Below, one piece after another: positions 8,309 to 17,087 of a stretch of 48,267 nucleotides of DNA (its first letter is position 1; each line of letters opens with the position of its first letter). Both the position numbers and the translations under genes were made by a program. The DNA is from Bacteroidia bacterium (GTDB taxonomy: Bacteria; Bacteroidota; Bacteroidia; J057; JANWXU01): positions 1 through 48,267 of the forward strand of contig JANWXU010000016.1 in assembly GCA_025057395.1 (NCBI GenBank), written 5' to 3'. Below the pieces are notes generated by a model. It was not told the origin of the DNA, ran no database searches, and saw only the letters and a program-made list of their open reading frames with translations.

Positions 8309-10027
8309 TCATTTTTTTCTGTTTTTTTTCTTTTTAGAGGGGCGTTGTTTTTCTGGAGGTGCTACCTTAATGGTAGCATTTGTAAGAGAACTCTTAGTTT
8401 TTTTGCTAGATTTTTTTGTTTGTTTTTTGTCCTTACTTTGGGCCAATTCTACTACTACTTTACGCCGGTTATAAGTTAAGCCGCTAAGCTGCTGCAGTAT
8501 AATAGGCGCTTCCTCAATAAAGGACTCAAAAAAAGAATACGTTTGAAAGATTTCTAAACGATGAATATGAGAAACTTTCAAACCCGTGGAAGCACTTAAC
8601 CAGGCTAGCAACTCAGACTTTTTATGAAACCCGTCTTTGGTACCCAGATTAATAAAGAATCTTTGGTAGCGGCCTACTTTTTCTATTAAAGGCACCTTGT
8701 TTAGATCTTTCTTATCGGCAGAAACATTAATAAAGCGGCGCAAAGCTTGCCAGCAAAAACGCTTTAATAACTCTTCACGACTAAAAGACTTTAATTGTTC
8801 TGTAAAAGTAGGTAAAAATTGGTTGAGCCTTGCCTCATCATATTCTGTTTCTTGAACTTGCTTAATAAAGTGCAAGAACCTTGTTTCTATCACCTCCTCT
8901 GCCGTAGGAATAAGCTTCCTTTCAAACTTCTTTTTTATTCCTTTTTCAATAGCCCAAAGTACTTTTTGTTCCTGGGGAGTAATAATAGAAACTGCAATTC
9001 CAGATTTTCCTGCCCTTGCTGTACGCCCTGCTCTATGTATATAAGTTTCAGTATCATCTGGCAAACCATAATTAATAACATGAGTTAAATCACATACATC
9101 TAAGCCGCGAGCCGCAACATCAGTAGCAACCAATAACTGCAGAGTTTTTTCTCGAAACATTTTCATTACTCTATCACGTTGCTCTTGCCCTAAATCTCCA
9201 TGCAGCGCATCCGCATTATACCCATTTTTAATAAGCGCCTCAGCTGTATCTTGCGCTTCTACTTTTGTGCGAGTAAAAATAATTGCATATATGCTAGGTA
9301 CACTATCAATGATTCTCTCTAGAGTATCAAAACGGTCGGCGGGTAAACACACGTAATAGTGATGAACTACATTTTCGGCAGCCACATTTTGCTCCCCTAT
9401 GCACACTTCTACTGCCTGGGGCATGTAGCGACTAGCTATTTCTCTTATTTCTTGGGGCATAGTAGCAGAAAAGAGCCAGATACTTCTATGCTGAGGCATA
9501 TGTGCTAAAATTTGGTCAACATCTTCACAAAACCCCATTTCTAGCATTTTATCCGCCTCATCTAACACAACATATCTGATGCTACTTAAATTTATCTTGT
9601 TGTGATGTAAATGGTCTAGTAAACGGCCTGGAGTAGCAACCACCACATGTGTTCCTTTACTAAGAGCTTGTATTTGTTTTTGTATACTTACCCCGCCATA
9701 AATAGGCGTAATACTAACACCATCTAGGTAGCAACTAAATTTTTTAAGCTCCTCTGCTACTTGCAAACAAAGCTCGCGAGTAGGGCATAAAATTAGTGCC
9801 TGCGCAGCAGCTTGCTTTAAGTCTAATTTATTCAGTAAAGGAAGTCCATAAGCAGCTGTTTTTCCTGTACCCGTTTGGGCTAGCCCGATAAAGTTTATAC
9901 CATTTTGCAATAAAATAGGAATACTCTCGGCCTGCACAGGAGTAGGAGCTGTAAAACCCATTTTTTGAATTGCCTTTAAAAGCTCCGGCCGAATACTTAA
10001 TTGTTCAAATGATTCTATTTTTAGCAT
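8309..10027 (-). CDS. deaD: DEAD-box ATP-dependent RNA helicase
   Basis: Unwinds RNA duplexes in ribosome assembly or mRNA turnover. All superfamily 2 motifs are visible: the Q motif around PTPVQAESIP (28-37), motif I QTGTGKT (51-57), Ia PTREL (82-86), TPGR (132-135), II DEAD (156-159), III SAT (188-190), V ATDVAARGLDV (301-311) and VI HRAGRTARAG (331-340). Residues about 455-510 (FFINLGTKDGFHKKSELLAWL, then SHIHRLEIFQTYSFFE) resemble the DbpA-type RNA-binding domain that targets DeaD/DbpA helicases to structured RNA. The last ~45 residues are a Lys-rich disordered tail. The length of 572 fits DeaD/CsdA. It is transcribed alone or ahead of the T9SS cargo gene, 139 nt downstream. Confidence 0.93.
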   Translation of the reverse strand: MLKIESFEQLSIRPELLKAIQKMGFTAPTPVQAESIPILLQNGINFIGLAQTGTGKTAAYGLPLLNKLDLKQAAAQALILCPTRELCLQVAEELKKFSCYLDGVSITPIYGGVSIQKQIQALSKGTHVVVATPGRLLDHLHHNKINLSSIRYVVLDEADKMLEMGFCEDVDQILAHMPQHRSIWLFSATMPQEIREIASRYMPQAVEVCIGEQNVAAENVVHHYYVCLPADRFDTLERIIDSVPSIYAIIFTRTKVEAQDTAEALIKNGYNADALHGDLGQEQRDRVMKMFREKTLQLLVATDVAARGLDVCDLTHVINYGLPDDTETYIHRAGRTARAGKSGIAVSIITPQEQKVLWAIEKGIKKKFERKLIPTAEEVIETRFLHFIKQVQETEYDEARLNQFLPTFTEQLKSFSREELLKRFCWQALRRFINVSADKKDLNKVPLIEKVGRYQRFFINLGTKDGFHKKSELLAWLSASTGLKVSHIHRLEIFQTYSFFESFIEEAPIILQQLSGLTYNRRKVVVELAQSKDKKQTKKSSKKTKSSLTNATIKVAPPEKQRPSKKKKNRKK

Positions 10028-10326
10028 TTTTTACAAAAAACTTTGGTGCGTATATTGCAAAGATTAAAGAGCACCTATGGTTTGAATTTCTTTAGTTATT
10101 CGATTATTAAATTATGGAACTGTTTTTCAGTTCAAATTACTGAGCCTAAGTTAAAAATAAAAAGGATAGAGAAAACTGGGCCTTTAATGTTTTGGGCTTA
10201 CTAAAACAGGAGGGTTCTCAATTCCCGATCCACTTTTCCCTTAGAGCTTACAAAGATAAAGAAATTCTGTATTCAAACTACTAAGCTAGCTTTTTACACT
10301 AATATATTAGATTTATTGGCAGTTAA

Positions 10327-10357
10327 TTGCAATTCTTTGAGTCGTAAGCTATATTTG
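10327..10357 (+). promoter_or_regulatory. Promoter of the 117-aa secreted protein gene
   Basis: TTG (10327-10329), 20 nt, then TATATTTG (10350-10357) match the Bacteroidota promoter consensus exactly. The predicted start of transcription lies near 10364 and the ATG is at 10398. Confidence 0.65.
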
Positions 10358-10376
10358 ATATTGAAGTATAGCTTAC
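10344..10376. promoter_or_regulatory. Operator-like inverted repeat overlapping the -7 box
   Basis: GTAAGCTATA (10344-10353) and TATAGCTTAC (10367-10376) are perfect 10-bp inverted arms separated by 13 nt. The centre-to-centre distance is 23 bp. The left arm covers the first half of the TATATTTG element and the right arm covers the first transcribed bases, so only one arm would be in the RNA. A binding site for a dimeric repressor is therefore more likely than a terminator. The regulator is unknown. Confidence 0.55.
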
Positions 10377-10397
10377 AAACTCAAAAATAAAAAGATT

Positions 10398-10751
10398 ATG
10401 TTATACAAATTCAAATTATTGGTACTTCTTATTATTCTATGGGGCACAAGTTCCTTTTTGAGGGCACAAGACATTAAAGGAGTCTGGTATGATGCACAAT
10501 CTCAAGGATACTATGAATTCATGGAAGATGGAGAATTTTTTTTTCATACCCCAGATGGAAAAATTAGCCAGGGTACACTACAGGAATTAGAAAGAGATAA
10601 AGAAGGGAATCGCCAATTCATGGGGAAAATTAAGTTTGCAGGTAGCCAAGAAGAAAGTAATGTATTTTTGAAATTTTATGTCAATGGTAAAGCTGGGTAC
10701 ATGCAATATCGCTGTACCAAATACCATTTCTTTCGCTTCGAAAACTCTTAA
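10398..10751 (+). CDS. Small exported protein (117 aa), function unknown
   Basis: The product begins with a signal peptide (MLYKFKLLVLLIILWGTSSF, cleavage after LRA-Q). The mature ~93 residues are beta-rich with many aromatic residues (GVWYDAQSQGYYEFMEDGEFFF) and one Cys (MQYRCTKYHFFRF). The pattern, a GVWY start, repeated short strands and a final YHFFRFE strand, resembles small lipocalin-like secreted proteins that open with G-x-W, but this is a fold guess only. It has its own promoter with an overlapping dyad and a strong terminator after it. It is therefore a single regulated transcription unit, probably periplasmic or secreted. Confidence 0.7.
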   Translation: MLYKFKLLVLLIILWGTSSFLRAQDIKGVWYDAQSQGYYEFMEDGEFFFHTPDGKISQGTLQELERDKEGNRQFMGKIKFAGSQEESNVFLKFYVNGKAGYMQYRCTKYHFFRFENS

Positions 10752-10805
10752 TTCTTTTTATATTAATTAAACATAAGACTAAACACCCCTGAATAGGGTT
10801 AAGAT

Positions 10806-10842
10806 AGCAAAGCATTTGATAATTGCTTTGCTCTTTTTTTTA
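10806..10842 (+). terminator. Rho-independent terminator after the 117-aa gene
   Basis: AGCAAAGCA (10806-10814) pairs perfectly with TGCTTTGCT (10824-10832) across a 9-nt loop, followed by C and a run of seven or more T. This is a textbook intrinsic terminator 55 nt after the stop codon. Confidence 0.85.
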
Positions 10843-10927
10843 TTTAATAACTAACAACCTTCAAACTCATATAAAACCTCCATAACCTAGCTATACGCTA
10901 GATAAGCTAAAGCTATCTTAAAAATTA

Positions 10928-10935
10928 TATTTTTG
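10928..10935 (+). promoter_or_regulatory. -7 element (TATTTTTG) of the CPBP-cdsA operon
   Basis: TATTTTTG matches TAnnTTTG fully and lies 20 nt before the ATG at 10956, downstream of the preceding terminator. The -33 region lacks a clear TTG. Confidence 0.45.
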
Positions 10936-10955
10936 TAAAAACTAAAATATGGCAA

Positions 10956-11912
10956 ATGCAGCAAGATCTAGAAAACATAAAAGTTTACTATTCTTCAGGG
11001 TTTTGGGCTCAAAGTCTGGGGCATCCCTTACTAGTAGCAGCTTTTAGTTTAGGTATATTACTATTACTACAAAGTACTATTCCTCTCCTAATTCGAAATC
11101 TTTGTGAAGTATTCACAGGATATCATTTAGAAAATGCTCTAAAACCTGAAGCATCTCCCCTTTGGAAAACAGTATATAAATTATTACTCTCACTTTCACA
11201 ACTCTTCGTATTTGGTTGCAGCGCATTGATTTTTAGTTATTGGAGCGATAATTTTAGAAAAGAAATTGGTTTTGAAACCTCTACACATTTACCTCTAGTG
11301 GTGCTAGCAGGTTTGCTTACCCTAGTAGGGCAGCCCCTAACATTATCTTTAGTAATAGACAGTCAAACGTTCGAGCTACCCCCCTCTTTGCATAGCCTAG
11401 AAAGTCAAATTGAAGAAATGGAGCACAGTATCCAAACCAAACTCAACGTTTTATTAGATAAGCAGCTAGGAATTAATTTACTAGTTTTCGCTCTGGTACC
11501 GGCAGTTAGTGAAGAACTTTTCTTCAGGGGTTTTTTACAAAATACCTTACTTCGTTTTTTAGCTCCCCATACTGCCGTAATTCTAACAAGCTTATTGTTT
11601 AGTTTTTTGCACTTTCAATTTTTAGGATTTTTGAGCCGTTTTTTGCTAGGTATATTTTTCGGGTACCTTTCGCTATGGCATAAAAATTTACTGCCCCCTA
11701 TAGCAGCGCATTTTACTAACAATGCCTTTCACGTGACCCTTGCTTTCTTCAAGGCACAAAATCCTAACTTTCGTAAGCTCCTTGCCCCCGAAAACACATC
11801 CGATATTCCTTACGCTTGGATACTTTTTTCAGCAATATCTTGCGCTGTTATCATGCACCTTTTTTACTACTACAGTCATTTGACCCCTACCCATGGCCGT
11901 GAACATGAATAA
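10956..11912 (+). CDS. CPBP-family intramembrane glutamic protease / Abi-like protein
   Basis: A 318-residue polytopic inner-membrane protein of the CPBP (CAAX protease and bacteriocin-processing) family, which cleaves peptide bonds inside the membrane. The family signature is intact. Motif 1 is EELFFRG (186-192, giving the EExxxR core), motif 2 is FLHF with His219, and motif 3 is HFTNNAF with His252 and Asn255-256. Around these are about 7-8 hydrophobic segments, with a soluble stretch at about 135-165 (LHSLESQIEEMEHS). Substrate is unknown; bacterial members process prenylated or secreted peptides or act as maturation factors. The gene overlaps the start of cdsA by up to 20 nt, so the two are translationally coupled. 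Confidence 0.85.
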   Translation: MQQDLENIKVYYSSGFWAQSLGHPLLVAAFSLGILLLLQSTIPLLIRNLCEVFTGYHLENALKPEASPLWKTVYKLLLSLSQLFVFGCSALIFSYWSDNFRKEIGFETSTHLPLVVLAGLLTLVGQPLTLSLVIDSQTFELPPSLHSLESQIEEMEHSIQTKLNVLLDKQLGINLLVFALVPAVSEELFFRGFLQNTLLRFLAPHTAVILTSLLFSFLHFQFLGFLSRFLLGIFFGYLSLWHKNLLPPIAAHFTNNAFHVTLAFFKAQNPNFRKLLAPENTSDIPYAWILFSAISCAVIMHLFYYYSHLTPTHGREHE

Positions 11913-12732
11913 AAATTTACTTCAAAGAATCATTACAGGAATCCTAGGAGGTAGCCTCTTAATAACTCTTACGTATATACACCCCTTGGGATTGTGGCTT
12001 ATATGCACTGTGCTAATGCTTCTCTCTTATTACGAATGGCTGCACTTATTGGATTCCAAACCACTGAAAATGATGAGCAATATATTAATTTTATCTATAC
12101 TTTTAATAAGCAATTTTCTTTTAGCTGCTATCTACATATGGAAAAATCCAAGCATTATCACCTACTGTTTTGTAGGATTCCTACTCTTTCCACTTTTATC
12201 TTTACTAAGTTTACGAGAAAAAAATTTACAGCTAGCCACTATCCGTTTTATGCTACAAATTACCGGCATAGTTTACATAGTACTTCCTTGGTTCTGCTAT
12301 TTTACCCTAGCTTGGTATCACGGCGAATATAATTGGAAAATTCCATTAGGCATACAGTTTTTGCACTGGATGGCTGATACTGCAGCTTACTTTTGCGGCA
12401 AAATATGGGGCAAAACCAAACTGCTAGAACATATTAGTCCTGGTAAAACTTTTGAAGGCTTTGGGGGTGGAATTGTAGGTACTCTTTTGCTTGCATGGCT
12501 ATTACAAAACCAATGGTACTTATCTAATTGGAATTGGATTTACATAGGTATTATGGTCAGCACTTTAGGAGTAGGCGGTGACTTATTTGAATCTCTTATT
12601 AAAAGAAGTTATACCCTAAAAGACTCAAGCAATATTTTACCTGGACACGGCGGCGTCTTAGACCGATTCGATGGCTTTTTACTCACTTTACCCATCATTT
12701 ACGTTTATGCACAAGCAAGTAAACTACTGTAA
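11893..12732 (+). CDS. cdsA: Phosphatidate cytidylyltransferase
   Basis: Converts phosphatidic acid and CTP to CDP-diacylglycerol, the branch point of phospholipid synthesis, in the inner membrane. The 279 residues hold about 8 hydrophobic helices and the family motifs SPGKTFEGFGGG (182-193), GGDLFESLIKRS (228-239) and KDSSNILPGHGGVLDRFD (243-260), which include the metal-binding Asp residues. The first ATG (11893) overlaps the CPBP gene by 20 nt. A second in-frame ATG at 11905 gives MNKNLLQRI, a more usual N-terminus, with an 8-nt overlap, and may be the true start. It converges on the histidine kinase gene 115 nt away. Confidence 0.93.
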   Translation: MAVNMNKNLLQRIITGILGGSLLITLTYIHPLGLWLICTVLMLLSYYEWLHLLDSKPLKMMSNILILSILLISNFLLAAIYIWKNPSIITYCFVGFLLFPLLSLLSLREKNLQLATIRFMLQITGIVYIVLPWFCYFTLAWYHGEYNWKIPLGIQFLHWMADTAAYFCGKIWGKTKLLEHISPGKTFEGFGGGIVGTLLLAWLLQNQWYLSNWNWIYIGIMVSTLGVGGDLFESLIKRSYTLKDSSNILPGHGGVLDRFDGFLLTLPIIYVYAQASKLL

Positions 12733-12847
12733 TTTTTCTTGCTTTTTTATCCTAATTTTTTATCCTGGGTGCCCTAGAAAGGCAACATCATAAAAGCACT
12801 AAATAATAAAATAAACAAATAGGGCTGAGTAAATAAAATAAATTTGA

Positions 12848-14389
12848 CTACTTCAGAACTTTTAGCTCAGAAAGGGTTACTCGAGGTAAATTATTAGCAG
12901 AAATAGGAAGGGTGACCACAAAACAAGTTCCATCAGTATTAGAATACACCGTAAGAGTACCCTTATGTTTTTGAATAACTTGTTTACAATTAAATAATCC
13001 AATTCCTACTTTTTCTTCTCCTTTACGCGTAATAATGCCAGGGTCAAAGACATACGGAATTTTTTCCGGTTCAATAGGAGGACCATTATCTTCAAAAGTA
13101 ATACAAATGTTGTTATGAGAAGTTACGGCTTTTATTTTTAATATTCCTTTGCCCTCCATGGCATAAACCGCGTTCATTATCAAATCTGTCCAGACTTGGA
13201 TTAATTCCTGGGGATTAGCTAAAATAGGAGGCAGCTCCTGCCAAAAAGTTTGTAGCTGAATACCCTGCTCTAGGTAATAGTTATATAAAGTAAGTACAAT
13301 TTCTAAAGTTTCAATAACAGATACAGGAACAATCGCATCAGGCTGGCCCACATAAGCATTTAAGGCCCTTACAATTTTTTGAGATTTTTGAGAAGCACTC
13401 TTCAAAATTTGCATTTGCCGCCATAAGGCAGCAAGACCATAAAGGGTCTCGATTGTTTTTTCAAAACTTTGAGGAAATAACGAAACAAAATAACTCGGGT
13501 CTCGAGTAAAACCCAGCTTTACAAATTTTTCAGCAAGTTCCTCAGCATTTTCTAAAGATAAAGACTCTAATTCACGCCGCACTTCTTGAACGTACCTTCT
13601 TTGCTGACGAGTAGTAAAATTTACCTCTTGAATCATTTCATTTATTTCCGGACGTGCAATTTTACTATTAGGATCTTTTATACGATCAATTAACTGCCAA
13701 AAAAGATCATTTTCTACAGGTGACAAATTATGTACATACCCTGCAAGCTCCCTGAGAATAGAGGGGAAAGTGTTACAAAAATTAAGTAAAGCACCTTGCA
13801 TAGCGCTTAAGGGTGTTTTTATTTCGTGTGCCAAAATTGGAGTAATTTCCCCTAATACGTTTAATTTTTCATTTTGTAGAATTAATTCTTCTTCGTCAAT
13901 AATGTATTGAACCTTCTGTTCGTATTCTTTATTTAATTCTGAAAGTTTTTGCTCAAGCTCCTTTATATGCAAGTATAAGTTCTTTTGTTGCAAGCAATCT
14001 TGTCTAACAGTTTTTAGGGAATAGCTTATACGTAGATAAGTTTGAAGGCGTGTAGCAATAAACTTAAGTTTAGTATTGAGATGGGGATGCCTTAAAGCAT
14101 ACGTTTGCGGAGCAAAATACGCTAATAAACGTAAACCTAGCACATTGACTTGCTTGGCAGGATAAGTATATATATTTTCGGAAATAGGCTGTGGCCCCTT
14201 TAGATATAGCACTTTTTTTTTATTTTCATTATCAATCAATTGATAATCAATCTCAAAATATACAGCGCCTATTATTTTTTGTAAGCTATTTGTTAATAGT
14301 GGTTCTACTTCTTCCCACGAAATAGGTGCAGATAGGATTCGTTGAATAAAGTGCAATATTTTAAGTTCGGGAGCACCTAGCATAACCAA
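12848..14389 (-). CDS. Cytoplasmic sensor histidine kinase with an insert in its dimerisation domain
   Basis: A 513-residue kinase without membrane segments. Residues 1-130 form an alpha/beta region that may be a degenerate GAF-like sensor. About 135-180 is a coiled coil (ELEQKLSELNKEYEQKVQ). The H-box is AHEIKTPLSA with His188. About 120 helical residues (203-325) then precede the expected second dimerisation helix (KSASQKSQKIVRALNAYV). The ATPase domain has the N-box DLIMNAVYAM (Asn406), the G1 box EDNGPP (Asp434) and the G2 box VGIGLFNCKQ (461-470). The inserted H-box type is known from cyanobacterial and Bacteroidota kinases. No response regulator gene is adjacent, so its partner is encoded elsewhere. 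Confidence 0.88.
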   Translation of the reverse strand: MVMLGAPELKILHFIQRILSAPISWEEVEPLLTNSLQKIIGAVYFEIDYQLIDNENKKKVLYLKGPQPISENIYTYPAKQVNVLGLRLLAYFAPQTYALRHPHLNTKLKFIATRLQTYLRISYSLKTVRQDCLQQKNLYLHIKELEQKLSELNKEYEQKVQYIIDEEELILQNEKLNVLGEITPILAHEIKTPLSAMQGALLNFCNTFPSILRELAGYVHNLSPVENDLFWQLIDRIKDPNSKIARPEINEMIQEVNFTTRQQRRYVQEVRRELESLSLENAEELAEKFVKLGFTRDPSYFVSLFPQSFEKTIETLYGLAALWRQMQILKSASQKSQKIVRALNAYVGQPDAIVPVSVIETLEIVLTLYNYYLEQGIQLQTFWQELPPILANPQELIQVWTDLIMNAVYAMEGKGILKIKAVTSHNNICITFEDNGPPIEPEKIPYVFDPGIITRKGEEKVGIGLFNCKQVIQKHKGTLTVYSNTDGTCFVVTLPISANNLPRVTLSELKVLK

Positions 14390-14666
14390 CTTTCAAATAA
14401 TTTACAATTTACATTTTTTCTGTAGTTCTTTTGCCTAAAAAACTATTTCTATCCTTTAAAGAAAACTAACAACTCCCGCATTTTGGTGTATTATTTTTTT
14501 GCAACAGTGTCGATAGTGGCTTGGTAATAAGGGCAAGATACAAGATTTTATAATCCAAGAACTGTAAGTAATCTAACTTTAGATTTAGAAGGCAAGCAAA
14601 AAATAAAAACTAACCATAAGAAATGAAACCGCTAGATAGAGTGTTAGAGTGTAGCAAAAGGCAAGC

Positions 14667-16385
14667 CTAAAATGTATAGCTTATAGAAAGCGAAAAGCCA
14701 TTCATGGAAGGAATAGGACGGCAAATACCTCCTACACAGTTAATTCCCGCTCGCTGCCTTCCATAGCCTAAAGAAATACGAAAACCGTCTTTAATAAAAC
14801 CTACCATTCCACTATAGTAGTGCAAATTTTTATTAGTTCTTTCATTTCCGTAATTCATTTCATCCCAAACAGTAATAAACCAATGGGGAGCAATAGTATA
14901 TTCAAGCAATAGCATAACCCAAGAGCCCGAAGTAATATCCCGCTCTGTTCCTTTTTTTTCAGAAACAGGCATCCACTGAATTTCAGAGCGCAAGGAGTGA
15001 TTGGTATTAATTTTATAAGCAGTCTCTAATATCAGCGCATGCAAATTAATTTCTCCAAAGCCACGCAAGCCTAAAACTACATCTTTATTATAAGTAATGC
15101 GCATGTAAGTAAAAGTAGTCTTAAACTTTGGAGCCCATTTTTTTTGAACTTCAATATTTAGGTCTTGGTAATAAAGGCTATCACTCACTGCAAGAAAAGG
15201 CGAATCATAGCCCTGCTCAACTCCCCATTGCCTTTTTATATTGTGAATTCTAGCGTAATTAATATTAATATTTGTGCCATATTTACCCCCTAATTTAGAA
15301 CCCTCAGGAAGATTAAATACTACATCAGCTTGAATACCCATTTCACCCAACGGCTGAGTAGCATATAAATAAAGAGTAGGCAGGCGATAAGTATGTTGCT
15401 TGGCTAAAGGCGGTAGAAAATTGATTTGTAAATTTTGCCCTGTTTGTGTTCTATCAGAGCGGAAATCCATGTTATCTAGCCTTTTAGCACTTAAAGTAAT
15501 ACCAAATCCTTCTCCAAAATAGGAGGAAGTTATATAGAGCGCCTGGCCCGGACGGTAGATTTGTTTATTTACCTCACCCGGATCATTAATTTTATAGGCA
15601 TATTCAGCAAAAAAGGTAAAACCCCCACGACTAATTTGTAAGCGCGTAGCCCAAGCCCCTACATTTTGAGGAATTTTACCTGTTGCCGCCTGGTAGCGGC
15701 TAACAAAGTTAGCACCAATATTAATTCTAGTAGGACTTCTATAGGTAGTATCCCAAAGCTCCGCAATATCTACTTCTAGGTCTGCTCCTCGTACAGTGCC
15801 TGGTCCTACATCCCAAAAAAGACGCTGCTTTCCATATACTCCCTTAAGGTAAATTCCCCTATAAGGATTAAAAGCTACTCTTATTCCATCCATAGCGTTA
15901 TCATATCCCAATAGAGGAGCCCACCAGGCACGTAAAGTGAGTCCACTCCCAAATTGCTCATAAAAATTACCTGCTGTTAAAGAGAAATTTTTGTACGTGT
16001 AAGTAGCCCAACGCAAAGCTATACCCGCCTTACCGCCTGGCGCCCCATATTGCGGATCTACTCCTAATAGTGGACGGGGTAAATAGGCTTCATAACGAAC
16101 TCCTGCAGTAAAGTTTCCTAGAGTATAAGTAAAATTGGCAAAACTATTCATTAACATTTTTTCAGGTACAGGAGTGGTTTCGATAGTAGAATCAGGAAAA
16201 TAGCTTTGGGCATCTATTTGAATTACACCATTTACTTTTCCTACCTCTTTTGAAGTAGTATCTTGTGCCCAAAGAGTAGCATTTATAAAAAAAATAGCTA
16301 GTTTTATAACTAAGAAAAAATGTAAAGAATACTTCAAAAGTATACCCAATTTTAATGAATATAACCTAAAACTATAAGAATCCAA
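14667..16385 (-). CDS. Outer-membrane beta-barrel protein, DUF6029-like
   Basis: A 572-residue exported barrel. The N-terminus has a long signal region with cleavage near LWA-QDT (about residue 40). The rest alternates short amphipathic strands and turns and ends in GFSLSISYTF, a C-terminal aromatic strand typical of outer-membrane barrels. Segments such as GGKAGIALRWATYTYKN, NFYEQFGSGLTLRAWW and the AMDGIRVAFNPYRGI region match what I know of the DUF6029 family of Bacteroidota. Function is not established. The gene lies 73 nt downstream of the TlpA-like gene on the same strand with a stem-loop between them. The 41-residue signal region is longer than usual, so the real start may be internal. 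Confidence 0.7.
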   Translation of the reverse strand: MDSYSFRLYSLKLGILLKYSLHFFLVIKLAIFFINATLWAQDTTSKEVGKVNGVIQIDAQSYFPDSTIETTPVPEKMLMNSFANFTYTLGNFTAGVRYEAYLPRPLLGVDPQYGAPGGKAGIALRWATYTYKNFSLTAGNFYEQFGSGLTLRAWWAPLLGYDNAMDGIRVAFNPYRGIYLKGVYGKQRLFWDVGPGTVRGADLEVDIAELWDTTYRSPTRINIGANFVSRYQAATGKIPQNVGAWATRLQISRGGFTFFAEYAYKINDPGEVNKQIYRPGQALYITSSYFGEGFGITLSAKRLDNMDFRSDRTQTGQNLQINFLPPLAKQHTYRLPTLYLYATQPLGEMGIQADVVFNLPEGSKLGGKYGTNININYARIHNIKRQWGVEQGYDSPFLAVSDSLYYQDLNIEVQKKWAPKFKTTFTYMRITYNKDVVLGLRGFGEINLHALILETAYKINTNHSLRSEIQWMPVSEKKGTERDITSGSWVMLLLEYTIAPHWFITVWDEMNYGNERTNKNLHYYSGMVGFIKDGFRISLGYGRQRAGINCVGGICRPIPSMNGFSLSISYTF

Positions 16386-16403
16386 GTCTTACTAAAAAAT
16401 AAC

Positions 16404-16431
16404 GCTCGGCTACTTTATAGGCTAGCCGAGC
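16404..16431 (-). terminator. Stem-loop between the TlpA-like and DUF6029-like genes
   Basis: Arms GCTCGGCTA (16404-16412) and TAGCCGAGC (16423-16431) form a perfect 9-bp stem with a 10-nt loop. On the minus strand it is followed by TTATTTTTT, so it can terminate transcripts from the TlpA-like gene. It ends only 18 nt before the DUF6029-like start codon, so partial read-through or an effect on translation is possible. Confidence 0.6.
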
Positions 16432-16458
16432 TCAAACTTTTTTATAAATAACTAATTA

Positions 16459-16965
16459 TCACTTTAAATTTGCTATTTTCTTAATCTGTGCAAAAAGTTT
16501 TTCTTCGTCGCCGGGTAAATAAGAATTATGTTGCCACACTACCTTGCCCTTGCCATCCAAGAGAAAAGTGTGGGGCACATTTGCTACATTCATTGCTCTT
16601 TTGAACTCTTCATTTTCATCTAAATAAACTTCGTATTGCCAGCGCTTGCCCTTTACAAAGGGCGCTACTTTAGCACTATTACGCACATCATCAATAGAAA
16701 TAGCAATAAGCTTAACTCCGGTTTGCGCTCGCCAATCTGCGTAATGCTCATGAATAGCCATTAGCTCCTGAATACAAGGCTTACACCATGTTGCCCAGAA
16801 GCTAATAATTATAGGCTTACCGTTATTACTAAAAGAAGCAGTAGAAACAGTCTTTCCATTTAGGTCTTTTACCTTTACATCGGGCAAATTGCTTACTGTT
16901 GAAGGTAAGGATGCCCCCGTAAAAAGAACAAATAAAAGAGAGCAAAAACACAAAATCCTCAACAT
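16459..16965 (-). CDS. TlpA/ResA-like periplasmic thiol-disulfide oxidoreductase
   Basis: A 168-residue exported thioredoxin-fold protein, reducing or isomerising disulfides in the periplasm. It has a signal peptide (1 to about 19) and then the TlpA/AhpC-type strand PDVKVKDLNGK. The redox motif FWATWCKPC has Cys61 and Cys64, and a cis-Pro loop is seen in NVPHTFL (Pro131). Glu66, just after the CxxC, is typical of ResA/TlpA members. It lies upstream of the DUF6029-like barrel gene with a stem-loop between. Whether it acts on that barrel or on the many disulfide-rich surface proteins in this window is speculation. Confidence 0.88.
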   Translation of the reverse strand: MLRILCFCSLLFVLFTGASLPSTVSNLPDVKVKDLNGKTVSTASFSNNGKPIIISFWATWCKPCIQELMAIHEHYADWRAQTGVKLIAISIDDVRNSAKVAPFVKGKRWQYEVYLDENEEFKRAMNVANVPHTFLLDGKGKVVWQHNSYLPGDEEKLFAQIKKIANLK

Positions 16966-17087
16966 ATTTTTTATATCTATTATTCTTTCTCAGCAAGAAT
17001 CAATTTTTATACCAAAGTAAATTTAAGGCCTTAATTTTAATAATTTAAATCTAAAAACCCAAATACTACGCCTTTTGAGCCTTAGCC

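Larger units (their letters stand above)
10028..10397. other. Intergenic region upstream of the small secreted protein gene
   Basis: This is a divergent spacer between the helicase gene and the 117-codon gene. The right end holds a strong promoter at 10327-10357 and an overlapping dyad at 10344-10376, annotated separately. I see no RNA gene in the remaining ~300 nt. Confidence 0.5.

Noticed and set aside
8360-8378. Perfect TGCTACC/GGTAGCA hairpin near the end of the helicase gene
   Set aside because: It lies well inside the coding region for the Lys-rich tail with no T-tract on the coding strand directly after it, so a terminator is unlikely.
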